Positions 54,298-62,611 of a stretch of 64,000 nt of DNA are shown piece by piece; within the stretch, counting starts at the first letter, position 1, and each line of letters opens with the position of its first letter. Made by a program: the position numbers and the translations under genes. The notes beneath the pieces were generated by a model. The model worked only from the letters and a program-made list of their open reading frames with translations. It searched no databases and was not told the DNA's origin. The DNA comes from JASHUC01 sp963849095 (GTDB lineage: Bacteria > Pseudomonadota > Gammaproteobacteria > Steroidobacterales > Steroidobacteraceae): assembly GCA_963849095.1 (NCBI GenBank), contig CAWKGA010000009.1, positions 124,001 through 188,000 of the forward strand, in the 5' to 3' direction.

Positions 54298-54441
54298 GTT
54301 GAGCGCGGCGATATTCTCGGCGTTCAGCCCGCCAGGGATCCTAGGGCCGGATACTGCCATCATCCTCCGGGTAGACGGATAAATGGGTTGCCTATTGGAG
54401 ACAGCGCCGGAAAGTCTCTGGCAATACATAGGTATGCAATC

Positions 54442-54732
54442 GTGACAACCACAGCGTGCAACATCTTTGCCAACTTCGACGATTTCACGGATTGCGTGGT
54501 TCGTAAGCTGCAGGGCGTCTATGGAACCGCGAACGGCGAGATTGTATTTTTTCAAGCGCAGTCGTCTGGAATGCTGAATGACTACTACGACGCTCCCGAA
54601 TGGTGGACCAAGCGGAAGGCGTCGCGGCTATTCATGACTATCTGGCTTGAGGAACGAAGGACGAGCTGCGCCCTCAGTTCGTTTCGTGATCAGCTCTTGG
54701 GTACGGCGTTTCCAGATGAAAGCGAGGATTGA
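54442..54732 (+). CDS. Unknown ~96-residue protein
   Basis: A GTG at 54442 (or TTG at 54388) opens a frame with N-I-F-A-N-F-D-D-F-T-D-C-V-V-R-K-L-Q-G-V-Y and an acidic end. It has coding character but no recognisable family. Its 3' end overlaps the convergent gene by ~40 bp. Confidence 0.4.
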   Translation: MTTTACNIFANFDDFTDCVVRKLQGVYGTANGEIVFFQAQSSGMLNDYYDAPEWWTKRKASRLFMTIWLEERRTSCALSSFRDQLLGTAFPDESED

Positions 54733-55526
54733 GCCTCGCGCCGGGAGGGCTTACGTCCGAGCCGCTCGCCGTCCGCCCCTGCTTTGACCTCGAAGGCACC
54801 TTCACTCGGCGGAAGGGCACGGGATCCAACATCGGCGAGCCAGACGCGTAACGGGATCCTCAATATTCTTCGCCGCCTCAGGTAGTACACCCTTACGGGT
54901 AAAGCGAGCGGCGGCGCAGCGGCCCGAGAACGCTTCCAGGTGGCTCGCAATAGCGCGCGACAGGCTTTCACCTGCTTGCGAATACCGTGGAAACCGGGCG
55001 CGGAATGCAAGCTTTCGACTATCTGTCGTATCGTGAAGTCATCGCCCCGACGAATCGTATCGACGATACGGAATCGCCAGTTTTCATAACAGGTCGCCGT
55101 CATTCTGAAGCTGAGCGCCGGGCGACCAGCAGTGGTTCCTGCCTTCGTAACATGGCACAGCTCATAGCCCGTCTCCGCGAGCTTGAGGCGTGAGGATCGA
55201 TCCCACGCGTCCCTCAGGGTCTCGAGTTGATGGGCGGCGTGGTCTCCCCCGGTAACCAGGAGGACCCACCAAAGTACGCCGGACGTACCAAACTCGTGCA
55301 TCAGAAGAATCGCGCACCCTTCCCCACGCCGTTTCGCGCGCGCCCTTCGATTGCGGTCGGCGTAGACACCGTAGAGTTTTCCCGCCTTTTCCACCCAATG
55401 ATGGACACGGTCGGGTGTCACCGTACCCGCCGTCCAGTATCGATATCCAACGCGAACATGGTCCTGGATCTGCTGCATCAGTGACGATCTATTAGCGATG
55501 ACGCTCGCGGGATTGTTGGCTCCCAT
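54690..55526 (-). CDS. Unknown 278-residue protein
   Basis: The start is uncertain (55526 or 55478 are likely; the frame is open to 55652). Features: G-Y-R-Y-W-T-A-G, a basic A-D-R-N-R-R-A-R-A-K-R-R-G-E-G, W-W-V-L-L-V-T-G-G-D-H-A-A-H, and a C-terminal basic tail. I recall similar proteins of unknown role on conjugative elements. No motif gives a function. Confidence 0.5.
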   Translation of the reverse strand: MGANNPASVIANRSSLMQQIQDHVRVGYRYWTAGTVTPDRVHHWVEKAGKLYGVYADRNRRARAKRRGEGCAILLMHEFGTSGVLWWVLLVTGGDHAAHQLETLRDAWDRSSRLKLAETGYELCHVTKAGTTAGRPALSFRMTATCYENWRFRIVDTIRRGDDFTIRQIVESLHSAPGFHGIRKQVKACRALLRATWKRSRAAAPPLALPVRVYYLRRRRILRIPLRVWLADVGSRALPPSEGAFEVKAGADGERLGRKPSRREAQSSLSSGNAVPKS

Positions 55527-55718
55527 TCCTCTTACCTCGAGAGCACGCATTAGGGTTTGCCTCTCGAAGACTGTAGATATCGCTCTTTGAGAAAAAGCAG
55601 CGCGAGCGAAGCGAGCACGGACAACAAGGGATTCCATCTGCGCGCGGAGCATTCGCTATAAGAATGCTCGAGTGCGGATGCACGGGAGCGAACCCCGCCA
55701 GGTTTTGCCTTTGAGGAC

Positions 55719-55931
55719 ATGGGCGGGGGCGCCAACCCCAGCACATGTCCGATCGAGAGCTCGGATGAGCTCATTAAGACGCATCGCCAATGCGTCCAAA
55801 TGCCGGAAGCCCGGTGTCGCCTAATCGCGCTCGCCTGGGCTATCAACGCAGCGCTGGAGTTTGCAATAACTCCTTCGACTGCATTTCCGCTTGACGTGTA
55901 TCGTGGCATCACGATCCAGGATCTCTTCTGA
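55719..55931 (+). CDS. Possible 70-residue protein
   Basis: The frame E-S-S-D-E-L-I-K-T-H-R-Q-C, then C-R-L-I-A-L-A-W-A-I-N-A-A-L-E-F looks more protein-like than the longer frame on the other strand. GAGG lies just before the ATG. Low certainty; function unknown. Confidence 0.3.
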   Translation: MGGGANPSTCPIESSDELIKTHRQCVQMPEARCRLIALAWAINAALEFAITPSTAFPLDVYRGITIQDLF

Positions 55932-55979
55932 CGAATGAGTCACGAGCCGTCGAGCCTCGAGGGAAAGGGTGACGTGGAA

Positions 55980-56775
55980 CAGGGCACCGAGTGATCGGAG
56001 TGTCCCCGGTTCGGACAGAGTGAGTGTTGAATCTCACCCCCGGGCGGCTCGAGAGGGTCGAACGGGTGATGCGCGGATGTGTGATGAGGTGCTGCGAAAG
56101 CGCACAGGCCGTCGAGCGAGAAGTGGAGACGGCGCTAGAAGCGGCGAGGATTACCTTGTCGTTTCAGCTCTGACAACTTAAATCCGAAACAGCGCGAAGG
56201 GGGATACCCTATCGTGCCAGCAGAGTCCATGAAGCGATTATCGGGAAATGTCCCGACAGGTCTGAAGCCGGTAGAAGACTGATGGGTCGTGAGTAGCGAA
56301 TGGCGACAATGGGGTCCCTCCGTCGCGAAAACCGGGCAACCGGTGAGCCGCCGAGCGGCAAGAGAATCGACACATCAGAGGCTGGTCGCGTCATGTACGA
56401 GCGTCTGAATCTAACACGGGAATCGCTTAAGCCGAGATGCGGGTGGCACCGTATCGCATCGGACAGCGAGGGAGACTCGATGAGTAGCGTTATCAACCGA
56501 GGGGCTGACTGACCGTGGTCCCGAGGCGAGCGAAAGTTGGGAGGCATTGAATATCGATCTAGGCCCTGGCGGGCCGCATGAGTTGAAATCTTCGATCAGG
56601 TATCGGTCGCTCTCGCGACCGGATCGAAGGTCGATCGCCGCGTCCTTGGCGGGAGGCGGAAAGAACATGCTCTTGGCGGAGCATGCGGATCGGCATCGAG
56701 CGGATCGAGTCAAATAGACCCGGAGGAGTCATTTGGTTCGGCAAGGAGCCTCCCACGTGGAGGTTCCTTGTTTTT
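55980..56775 (+). ncRNA. Candidate large structured RNA (about 0.8 kb)
   Basis: No convincing gene on either strand, yet at least ten strong hairpins in order: 56001-56017, 56020-56037, 56089-56105 (GAAA tetraloop), 56108-56133, 56241-56256 (TCGGGA/TCCCGA), 56303-56326, 56331-56344 (ACCGG-GCAA-CCGGT, a GNRA loop), 56347-56359, 56432-56462, 56591-56628 (two 7-bp stems stacked), 56666-56685 (CATGCTC/GAGCATG). It ends at an intrinsic terminator. Regular stem-loops with GNRA tetraloops recall large bacterial RNAs such as GOLLD or ROOL on phages and plasmids. I recognise no known family. The 5' end and promoter are undetermined. Confidence 0.6.
56743..56775 (+). terminator. Rho-independent terminator of the candidate RNA
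   Basis: An 11-bp stem: AAGGA/TCCTT, one G-U pair and CCTCC/GGAGG (56743-56753 with 56759-56769), a 5-base loop, then G and TTTTT. Confidence 0.88.
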
Positions 56776-57059
56776 CTAGCGGTGCTCGGTGAACTCGCGG
56801 AAGCGAGAGATCTCCAGCAATGGCGGCTTGGGTACGTTCACGGCTGCCCGCGAGATTATGTCTCTCACACCGCTCTCGTGCCGGGATTAGTAGCCTTTTC
56901 GACAGTTTTGATTCAGGCGCGCCGCAGGCCCGTATGAGATAATGCTTGTACGGATTCCACACGGACATTAGACGGATTGTCACGTCCAATGCCCCGAACG
57001 TGGCCGGGCAACCCAGGTTGTCCGTTCATCGGGGCGCTTGTGTGGAGATTTACGTGGAG

Positions 57060-57449
57060 ATGATTCAAGACGTCGTTATCTGTCGGGAGTGCGGCTCGAT
57101 GCAGGCCGCCGATGTTCCAGTGAAGCTCTGCGCGTGTGGGTCCGATCACGCGCGCGATGAGAGAATACGGTTGCAGGCGTCGCAGCTCTGCCCACGCTGC
57201 CGCAGATTACATGCCATAGACCTGCGCCCGACGAAGTATCCGGACAGACAATGCCCCGAATGCTCCGCTGAGCTGGATGCGTACTACGCGGAGTGTGAGG
57301 CTTGGGAGCAAGAGCGGGAGCTACTTCAGGAGCAAGCTGACCGCCTCGGCCTTTATGTCGGCATCACCCGCGATGGGTTCATAGGACTCGTTGATCCGCC
57401 CGCAGCGGACAATGTTGCGGCTCCGTCCAGTTTCGAGATCCCCGGATAG
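57060..57449 (+). CDS. Zinc-ribbon protein of unknown function
   Basis: A 129-residue protein (the frame is open upstream to 56946). Four Cys clusters, I-C-R-E-C, K-L-C-A-C, L-C-P-R-C and Q-C-P-E-C, suggest two zinc ribbons, followed by a coiled coil (E-A-W-E-Q-E-R-E-L-L-Q-E-Q-A-D-R-L). Probably binds nucleic acid. It lies between the RNA candidate and the excisionase gene. Confidence 0.5.
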   Translation: MIQDVVICRECGSMQAADVPVKLCACGSDHARDERIRLQASQLCPRCRRLHAIDLRPTKYPDRQCPECSAELDAYYAECEAWEQERELLQEQADRLGLYVGITRDGFIGLVDPPAADNVAAPSSFEIPG

Positions 57450-57460
57450 GAATCGAGTCG

Positions 57461-57497
57461 CTTGCTTCCGCCCCAGCGCTGCTGCGGTGGAAGCAAG
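57461..57497. other. Strong hairpin after the zinc-ribbon gene
   Basis: CTTGCTTCC/GGAAGCAAG plus three more inner pairs, 13-base loop. It may end transcription of the upstream gene or protect its 3' end; no clear T run follows. Confidence 0.5.
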
Positions 57498-57692
57498 GGT
57501 TCCCAACATAATACCGGGCGACCGCATGATTGTTTGACGGCGGTCACACTCAGACGTCTTGGGAGACGGCGTGGGGCTAGTCGTACTGATATAATGAAAG
57601 CTGGCAACGCGAAATGATCGTCGCGGTTAGTGGCCGCTTATAGGCCGAGCGAATAACAAAAAGAACCCAACCCCCACCTCGCCGGCCAAGCG

Positions 57693-57944
57693 ATGGGAGC
57701 AATGAGCGGCGTAGATCAACTTCATGTTTCATTCGAAGAGTTACGAGCAATATCCGGGAAAACACGACGTAGCGCGGTAGAGCGCTGGTTGAAGCGCGAA
57801 CGCATCAGCTTCAAACGCGACGGATTTCTCAATCCCTGGACCACGGTTGAAGCTCTTCATAGCGCAATCTATGGTTTGCGACGAGGAGTCGCGATGGACC
57901 AGCCGAACCACGATGTCTTCAAGCGAACACCAAGCGCTGCCTAG
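57693..57944 (+). CDS. DUF4224-like excisionase-type protein
   Basis: An 83-residue protein with F-E-E-L-R-A-I-S-G-K-T-R-R-S-A-V-E-R-W-L-K-R-E-R-I-S-F-K-R-D, the short helix-turn-helix of DUF4224 proteins that precede phage-type integrase genes and probably direct excision. It overlaps the integrase start by ~30 bp. Confidence 0.68.
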   Translation: MGAMSGVDQLHVSFEELRAISGKTRRSAVERWLKRERISFKRDGFLNPWTTVEALHSAIYGLRRGVAMDQPNHDVFKRTPSAA

Positions 57945-58226
57945 CGGCGTAACGATCAAGAACGGGCGTTACTATTCGACGCCGAGGATCAACGGCAAAC
58001 GCAAATGGATCGGGCTCACACGCGTGTCGGAGGGTCCGAAGAAACTGCACGAGGCTTTGCAGCAGTTAGATCTTCGCCCTCGTCCACGCACCGTGGCGGA
58101 TCTCCTGGCGCGATTTGCCGCCGAAGGGCGCGGTGACCGCGCTGAGGCAACTTGGCACAAGTATGTACAGGTTTGCACGTATCCGACTTCGAAGCTGCTG
58201 ATGTCTTCGGTGATATGCGCATCGAG

Positions 58227-58232
58227 GCCGTG
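58227..58232 (+). repeat. Target-site duplication GCCGTG, left of IS21
   Basis: GCCGTG at 58227-58232 recurs at 61032-61037. Removing the element and one copy joins the integrase codons for I-E-A-V and R-P-T-H without a gap. Confidence 0.88.
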
Positions 58233-58247
58233 TGCGTAATTCGCGCG

Positions 58248-58351
58248 ATGTCGGTCCACGGTTTCACGGCATGCCGGTCCAGGATTTCACGGCATGCCGG
58301 CCAGGGATTTCGCGGCATGTCGGTCCAGCGTTTCACGGCATGTCGGTCCAG
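58248..58351 (+). repeat. Tandem 23-bp repeats at the left end of IS21
   Basis: Four full copies and a half, starting at 58248, 58271, 58294, 58317 and 58340, each holding ATG(T/C)CGGTCCA and TTTCACGGC. About two and a half inverted copies lie within 60,960-61,020 at the other end. They are probable transposase-binding sites, not a CRISPR array, since there are no spacers. Confidence 0.88.
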
Positions 58352-58412
58352 TTCGTGATGCAGGGCAACCACGGCTACCGTGGTCTCCTTTCCCTTGTGA
58401 AGGAGATCGAAG

Positions 58413-59975
58413 GTGGCTCAAGAGAGGTTGTCCGTGCGCCGAATTCGAGAGATTTTGCGGCTGCAAGCCGAGGGGTTTAGCGAGCGGGAGATTGCCCGCA
58501 GTGTCGGCTGTGCGCGCTCGAGCGTGCAGATCTGCCTCTGGCGCGCCGAGCGGGCCGAGGTTGGCTGGCCGGTGCCGGCGGAACTCGACGATGCGGCCCT
58601 CGATGCGCGGCTGTATCCGCCGCCGAAGCCGGGCGTTGCGGTGCAGCCGGTCCCGGATTTTGAGTGGATCGAGCGCGAGCTGCGCCGCAAGCACGTCACG
58701 CGCCGGCAGCTCTGGCGCGAGTACCTGGCGCAGTACCCGCAGGGGCTGAAGTACACCGCTTTTTGCGTGAAGTTCCAGCAGTGGCGGCGCAGCCGCGGCG
58801 TCACGCTTTCCCTCACGCATGTCCCCGGGGATCGGCTGTTCGTCGATTACGCCGGCGATCCGGCGCCCTTCACCGATCCGAGCACGGGGACGGTACAGAA
58901 GGCGTGGTTGTTCGTGGCGGTGTGGCCCTACAGCGCGCGCTTCTACGCCGAAGCCACCCGCACGCAGAGCTCCCTGGACTGGCTCGGCGCGCACGTGCGG
59001 GCACTGGAGGCGTTTGGCGTCGCCCCGCGCGCCATCGTGCCCGATAACTGCGCGACGGCGGTGAAGAAGGCACGCCGGTACGACCCCGAGTTCAACCGCT
59101 CCTACGCGGAGTTCGCCGAGTTTTATTCGCTCGCGGTGCTTCCAGCACGCGTGCGGCGGCCTCGCGACAAGGCCGCCGTGGAAAATGGCGTGCTTCTGGC
59201 CGAACGAGCGGTGCTTGGGGGCTTGCGCGACCGGCAGTTCTTCTCGCTCGGCGAACTCAATGTCGCGATCGCACAGATCGTCACCACGATCAACACCGAA
59301 CCGTTCCAGAAGCGCGAGGGCAGCCGCCGGAGCGTATTTGAGGCCGAGGAGCGGCCGGCCTGTCAAGCCCTGCCCGTGCGGCGCTACGAATATGCCGAGT
59401 GGAAGCTCGGCGCCCGCGTCCATCCGGACCATCACATCGAAGTCGCCCGTGCGTATTACTCGGTTCATTACCGCCTGATCAGCCAGCACGTCGATGCCCG
59501 CCTCGCCGCCCACACGGTGGAGATCTTCCAGCGCGGTGCGCTCATCGCAAGCCACCCCCGTGCTACGCGCCGCTACCAGCGCCTGACGATCGAAGCACAT
59601 CGCCCACCCGAGCACCGCGCGTATCTCGCCCTCGGCATCGACAAGCTCCTCGAGCGCGCCGAACACGTCGGTCCCGCCACCCGCCAGTGTCTCGAGCGGC
59701 TCCTGCGCCGCAAGCGCCATCCCGGGGAAGTCATCCGCGAGAGCCTCGGGGTCTTGCGGCTCGCGCAGGACTTCAGCCCGCAAAAACTCGAGCACACCGC
59801 CGCCCTCGCCCTGGAACTGGGTCTGTATGGCTACGGGGCACTCGCCGAGCTGATCAAGCGCCCCGGCTCCCCTTCCCACGATCCGGCTCGCTCCACGCTC
59901 GGGGTTCACCCGAACGTGCGCGGCGCCGATTACTTCCAACTGCCCATCAACCTCGAAGGAGACGCCCCATGTTGA
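58413..59975 (+). CDS. istA: IS21 transposase IstA
   Basis: A 520-residue DDE transposase. An N-terminal helix-turn-helix (R-R-I-R-E-I-L-R-L-Q-A-E-G-F-S-E-R-E-I-A) precedes a core with D in L-F-V-D-Y-A-G-D, D in I-V-P-D-N-C-A and E in K-A-A-V-E-N-G-V. It needs IstB for target selection. Intact. Confidence 0.93.
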   Translation: MAQERLSVRRIREILRLQAEGFSEREIARSVGCARSSVQICLWRAERAEVGWPVPAELDDAALDARLYPPPKPGVAVQPVPDFEWIERELRRKHVTRRQLWREYLAQYPQGLKYTAFCVKFQQWRRSRGVTLSLTHVPGDRLFVDYAGDPAPFTDPSTGTVQKAWLFVAVWPYSARFYAEATRTQSSLDWLGAHVRALEAFGVAPRAIVPDNCATAVKKARRYDPEFNRSYAEFAEFYSLAVLPARVRRPRDKAAVENGVLLAERAVLGGLRDRQFFSLGELNVAIAQIVTTINTEPFQKREGSRRSVFEAEERPACQALPVRRYEYAEWKLGARVHPDHHIEVARAYYSVHYRLISQHVDARLAAHTVEIFQRGALIASHPRATRRYQRLTIEAHRPPEHRAYLALGIDKLLERAEHVGPATRQCLERLLRRKRHPGEVIRESLGVLRLAQDFSPQKLEHTAALALELGLYGYGALAELIKRPGSPSHDPARSTLGVHPNVRGADYFQLPINLEGDAPC

Positions 59976-60772
59976 TCGAACCGCTCCTACAACTGCTCGG
60001 AAAACTCAAGCTCCATGGCATGCTCGCCGCCCTCGAACGCCAGATGAGCGACCCGGATGCGACCGCGCTGCGCTTCGAGGAGCGCTTGGGTCTGCTGCTG
60101 CAACACGAGCTCGCCGAGCGCGACAACTGCCGCCTCGCGATGCGGCTGCGCGTGGCGAGCCTGCCGCAACCGGCCTGCCTGGAGGACCTCGACCATCGCA
60201 TCCCCCGCAATCTAGACCCGGCGCTCCTCACTACCGTGCGCGACCTCGGCTGGATCGGCCGGCACCTGAACGTGCTGATCACCGGGCCCACCGGCATCGG
60301 CAAGTCCTTCGTCGGTGCTGCGCTCGCCCATGCGGCCTGTCGCGCCAATTACCACGTGCGCTGCTTCCGTCTGCCACGCCTGATCGACGAGCTCGCCCGC
60401 GCCCACGCCTTCCAACGCCGCTCGAGCTTCCTGCGGGCCCTCGCCAGAGCGGACCTTCTGCTGATCGATGACTTCGCGATCGCCCCGCTCTCGGATCAGG
60501 GCAAGCGGGACCTGCTGGAAATCCTCGATGACCGCTACGACAAGTCCGCCACCATCATCACTAGCCAGATCGATGTCAAACAATGGCACGCCTTCCTGGA
60601 CGATCCCACTCTGGCGGATGCGATCTTGGATCGCGTCGTTCACAATGCCTATCACCTCAACTTGAGCGGGGAGTCGATCCGTAAGCTCAGGGGGATACGG
60701 CCCAAGAACGCAAAAAATGGGGGTACCCACAGCCCGGGGTCAACCCAGATCACCGCTCCTGGGGCGTTATAG
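59969..60772 (+). CDS. istB: IS21 helper ATPase IstB
   Basis: A 267-residue AAA+ protein related to DnaC. Walker A is I-T-G-P-T-G-I-G-K-S, Walker B L-L-L-I-D-D-F-A-I, with sensor I-I-T-S-Q. It starts at the ATG that overlaps the istA stop by 7 bp; the longer upstream frame is inside istA. It assembles on target DNA and activates IstA. Confidence 0.93.
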   Translation: MLIEPLLQLLGKLKLHGMLAALERQMSDPDATALRFEERLGLLLQHELAERDNCRLAMRLRVASLPQPACLEDLDHRIPRNLDPALLTTVRDLGWIGRHLNVLITGPTGIGKSFVGAALAHAACRANYHVRCFRLPRLIDELARAHAFQRRSSFLRALARADLLLIDDFAIAPLSDQGKRDLLEILDDRYDKSATIITSQIDVKQWHAFLDDPTLADAILDRVVHNAYHLNLSGESIRKLRGIRPKNAKNGGTHSPGSTQITAPGAL

Positions 60773-61713
60773 GAGCTCGCTGAGATGCCAACCACTGGAA
60801 AAATCCCACCGCGCTCCGATCAGCCCCCTCGCTTCCGGTTATCCACCGGCCCGCGCGCACGGGCTATCGTGAGCCCGCACGCGGGCCCGTGGATAACCGG
60901 CGAGGTCTTGACCTACCGCCGTCACTGAGAGAAAGTCACCACGCTCTGCATCACGCGCACTGGACCGTCATGGTGTGAAACCGTGGACCGCCTTGCCGTG
61001 AAACGCTGGCCTTCCTTGCGCGAAATACGCAGCCGTGCGGCCTACACACGTTAAACAATATCTTAAGCATCGGAAAAAAGAGGGACACGGGCCAGGAGCG
61101 AATCGCGACGTGGCAGTGCTCGCATCGGCTTATGATTTCGGAATGGGCGAAGGCTATGCCGAATCGCGACCTACGCGCGGCGTGCGCCGCAACCTTGAAC
61201 GTGGATCGGATGTGCGTGTCACGCACGAGGAACTGCAAAAGCACATCGGGTTTCTCTCGCCGTGGATTGCCAACTTCGTAGCGGTGCTTTACCTCACCGG
61301 CTTTCGCATCGGCGACGTACTCGCCCTCAAGTGGGATCAGCTGGGCCCGAAGGGGATGCAGGTGGTGGAAAGGAAGAACAGGGTTTTGCACTTTAAGGAA
61401 TATTCGGAGGTTCTTCGTCACTACTTGGATAACGCCAGGCGCCACGCAGAGGACTGCGCCAAGCGGTACGGACGTCCAGTAAGTGAGCATGTCTTTACAG
61501 GCCATTACGGTAAGCCACTTACTTACTGGGGACTAAGGAAGGCGCACACGCAGAAAGGCAATCCTTTTCAGCTGCGACAACTACGCGCGCTCGCCGAGAG
61601 CACCGTGCCGGGAAGCATCGGACACCATGGACTCATGAAGCGGCGCTACACTCGCACGGTCAGGACAAAGCCCGTGAAGTAGAAATCCGCGCGCGAAAGA
61701 GATTCAGCTCGCC

Positions 61714-62370
61714 ATGGCCAAAATGAAAAAGACTGTAGAAAATCCCAGGCGGAAGAAACGACCGCGCATCAAATGGACGGCCATCCCGCCGTTCAACAGC
61801 CGGCGTGCCGAAGTCGAGTCCCTTGTCTTTTCGATATTGAGATACGCCGAAGGCTACGCAGCGCTTGAAGCGCTGCAGCGAATGGGATCCGGGCTCATAC
61901 CGCTTGGCGACCAAAAGACCGGGGTCGCCGCCGAGTTTTTTGCGCGGCTTTATGCGGCGAAGCTATTTCAAGGCTGCGCCGTGTCGTGTGGCCACACAAG
62001 TCAGCATATGACCGACATCAGGATCAAACGAAATGGCGCCGCCGCGTTTCATATTCAGGTGAAGTCAGCATCAGATTTTTCGGATTCCGGAAGGATTTCT
62101 CCAATCAAAGCGGGATGGCGAGAGCTTTGGCTGTTCAGGCTTGATCGACGATTGATGCCAACCGGATTCTGGGTGCTGAAGCGCGGCACGGCGCGATGGG
62201 GCAAAGGGGCAAAGAAGAATCTTGAGATGCCCAGGCGACATTCTAAGGACAGTGGTTCGATCGCGTTGCGCGGCGCAATCGACATGTACGACCAGCTACA
62301 GTCCGTTCTTGCCGAGTGCAGCGATCAGCTTCGCGACAGCGTATTCAAAGCTCAGCATTTGCGCCCGTAG
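61714..62370 (+). CDS. Putative PD-(D/E)xK-type nuclease of unknown role
   Basis: This 218-residue protein contains G-V-A-A-E-F-F-A-R-L-Y-A-A-K-L (Glu), M-T-D-I-R-I-K-R (Asp) and F-H-I-Q-V-K-S-A-S (Q-x-K), the order and spacing of a PD-(D/E)xK fold with Q in place of E/D as in some resolvase-like members. It is the last island gene, between the integrase and the tRNA, and may be a defence or recombination cargo gene. The N terminus is basic. Confidence 0.55.
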   Translation: MAKMKKTVENPRRKKRPRIKWTAIPPFNSRRAEVESLVFSILRYAEGYAALEALQRMGSGLIPLGDQKTGVAAEFFARLYAAKLFQGCAVSCGHTSQHMTDIRIKRNGAAAFHIQVKSASDFSDSGRISPIKAGWRELWLFRLDRRLMPTGFWVLKRGTARWGKGAKKNLEMPRRHSKDSGSIALRGAIDMYDQLQSVLAECSDQLRDSVFKAQHLRP

Positions 62371-62503
62371 GTCCCACGCACATTCCATTTGGATTCAATG
62401 AGGCCGAAGATGCTGGAGTCTCGCCACCTGCAAAATCCTCTCCGCGAGACTGTAGAGGGTAGAGGAATGGTTCTAGTGGCGTGTTATTTCTTTCGTAAAA
62501 ACA

Positions 62504-62576
62504 TGGGCCTGCTTGGATTCGAACCAAGGACCAAGGGATTATGAGTCCCCTGCACTAACCGCTGTGCTACAGGCCC
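62504..62576 (-). tRNA. tRNA with CAT anticodon (Ile2 or elongator Met); right end of island
   Basis: A complete 73-nt cloverleaf: acceptor GGGCCTG/CAGGCCC, D arm GCAC/GTGC, anticodon loop CTCATAA, variable TGGTC, T arm CTTGG-TTCGAAT-CCAAG, discriminator A, no encoded CCA. The ACTCATAATC...CTTGGTC context resembles tRNA-Ile2, in which CAT is read as lysidine-modified, more than elongator tRNA-Met. Its 3' half carries the 18-bp attachment core (62529-62546). Confidence 0.93.
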
Positions 62577-62611
62577 GGCGCTGCCGAAATTGTACTCCGG
62601 ATCCCTTCCCC

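Larger units (their letters stand above)
58233..61031. mobile_element. IS21-family insertion sequence in the integrase gene
   Basis: 2,799 bp bounded by 6-bp duplications. Terminal inverted repeats are TGCGTAATTCGCGC (left) and TGCGTATTTCGCGC (right, read inward). Multiple 23-bp subterminal repeats are present at both ends. It carries istA and istB with a 7-bp overlap. Confidence 0.92.
57913..61682 (+). pseudogene. Tyrosine integrase, split by IS21 and frameshifted
   Basis: The N-terminal part (57913-~58170) has L-P-S-G-V-T-I-K-N-G-R-Y-Y and K-W-I-G-L-T-R, the arm-binding start of phage integrases. A one-base shift near 58,165-58,175 leads to V-S-D-F-E-A-A-D-V-F-G-D-M-R-I-E-A-V at 58232. After IS21, from 61038, R-P-T-H-V-K-Q-Y-L-K-H-R continues in frame to the catalytic domain (G-F-R-I-G-D-V-L-A-L-K, with Arg) and the end G-H-H-G-L-M-K-R-R-Y-T-R (His, Tyr). 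It would recombine the island at the tRNA. The second catalytic Arg region (F-Q-L-R-Q-L-R-A) is slightly unusual. Dead as read. Confidence 0.83.
22063..62546. mobile_element. Integrated genomic island of about 40.5 kb at a tRNA(CAT) gene
   Basis: The boundaries are the 18-bp direct repeats in the tRNA fragment (left) and the intact tRNA (right). Integrase and excisionase genes lie at the right end next to the tRNA, as in most tRNA-borne islands. The content is accessory: toxin-antitoxin, anti-restriction, type III restriction-modification, plasmid replication gene, several IS elements, and many unknown genes. I found no type IV secretion or relaxase gene, so self-transfer is unlikely; it may be a mobilisable element or a plasmid that became integrated. 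Its integrase gene is interrupted, so it is probably now fixed. Confidence 0.8.

Noticed and set aside
55550..55912. Minus-strand 120-codon frame
   Set aside because: Low-complexity Ser/Arg composition; the opposite-strand frame at 55719 looks more like protein.
55891..55913. Promoter of the candidate RNA (TTGACG at 55891)
   Set aside because: No acceptable -10 box at 16-18 bp; left unassigned.
55980..56775. Group II intron
   Set aside because: I looked for a 5' GTGYG start, a domain V-like hairpin and an intron protein and found none that convinced me.
58248..58351. Tandem 23-bp repeats resembling a CRISPR array
   Set aside because: Units follow each other without spacers, no cas genes are present, and inverted copies lie at the other end of the IS21 element.
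61035..61682. A separate short integrase gene
   Set aside because: It is the C-terminal part of the integrase that begins at 57913; the exact GCCGTG duplication and in-frame join show it was split by IS21.
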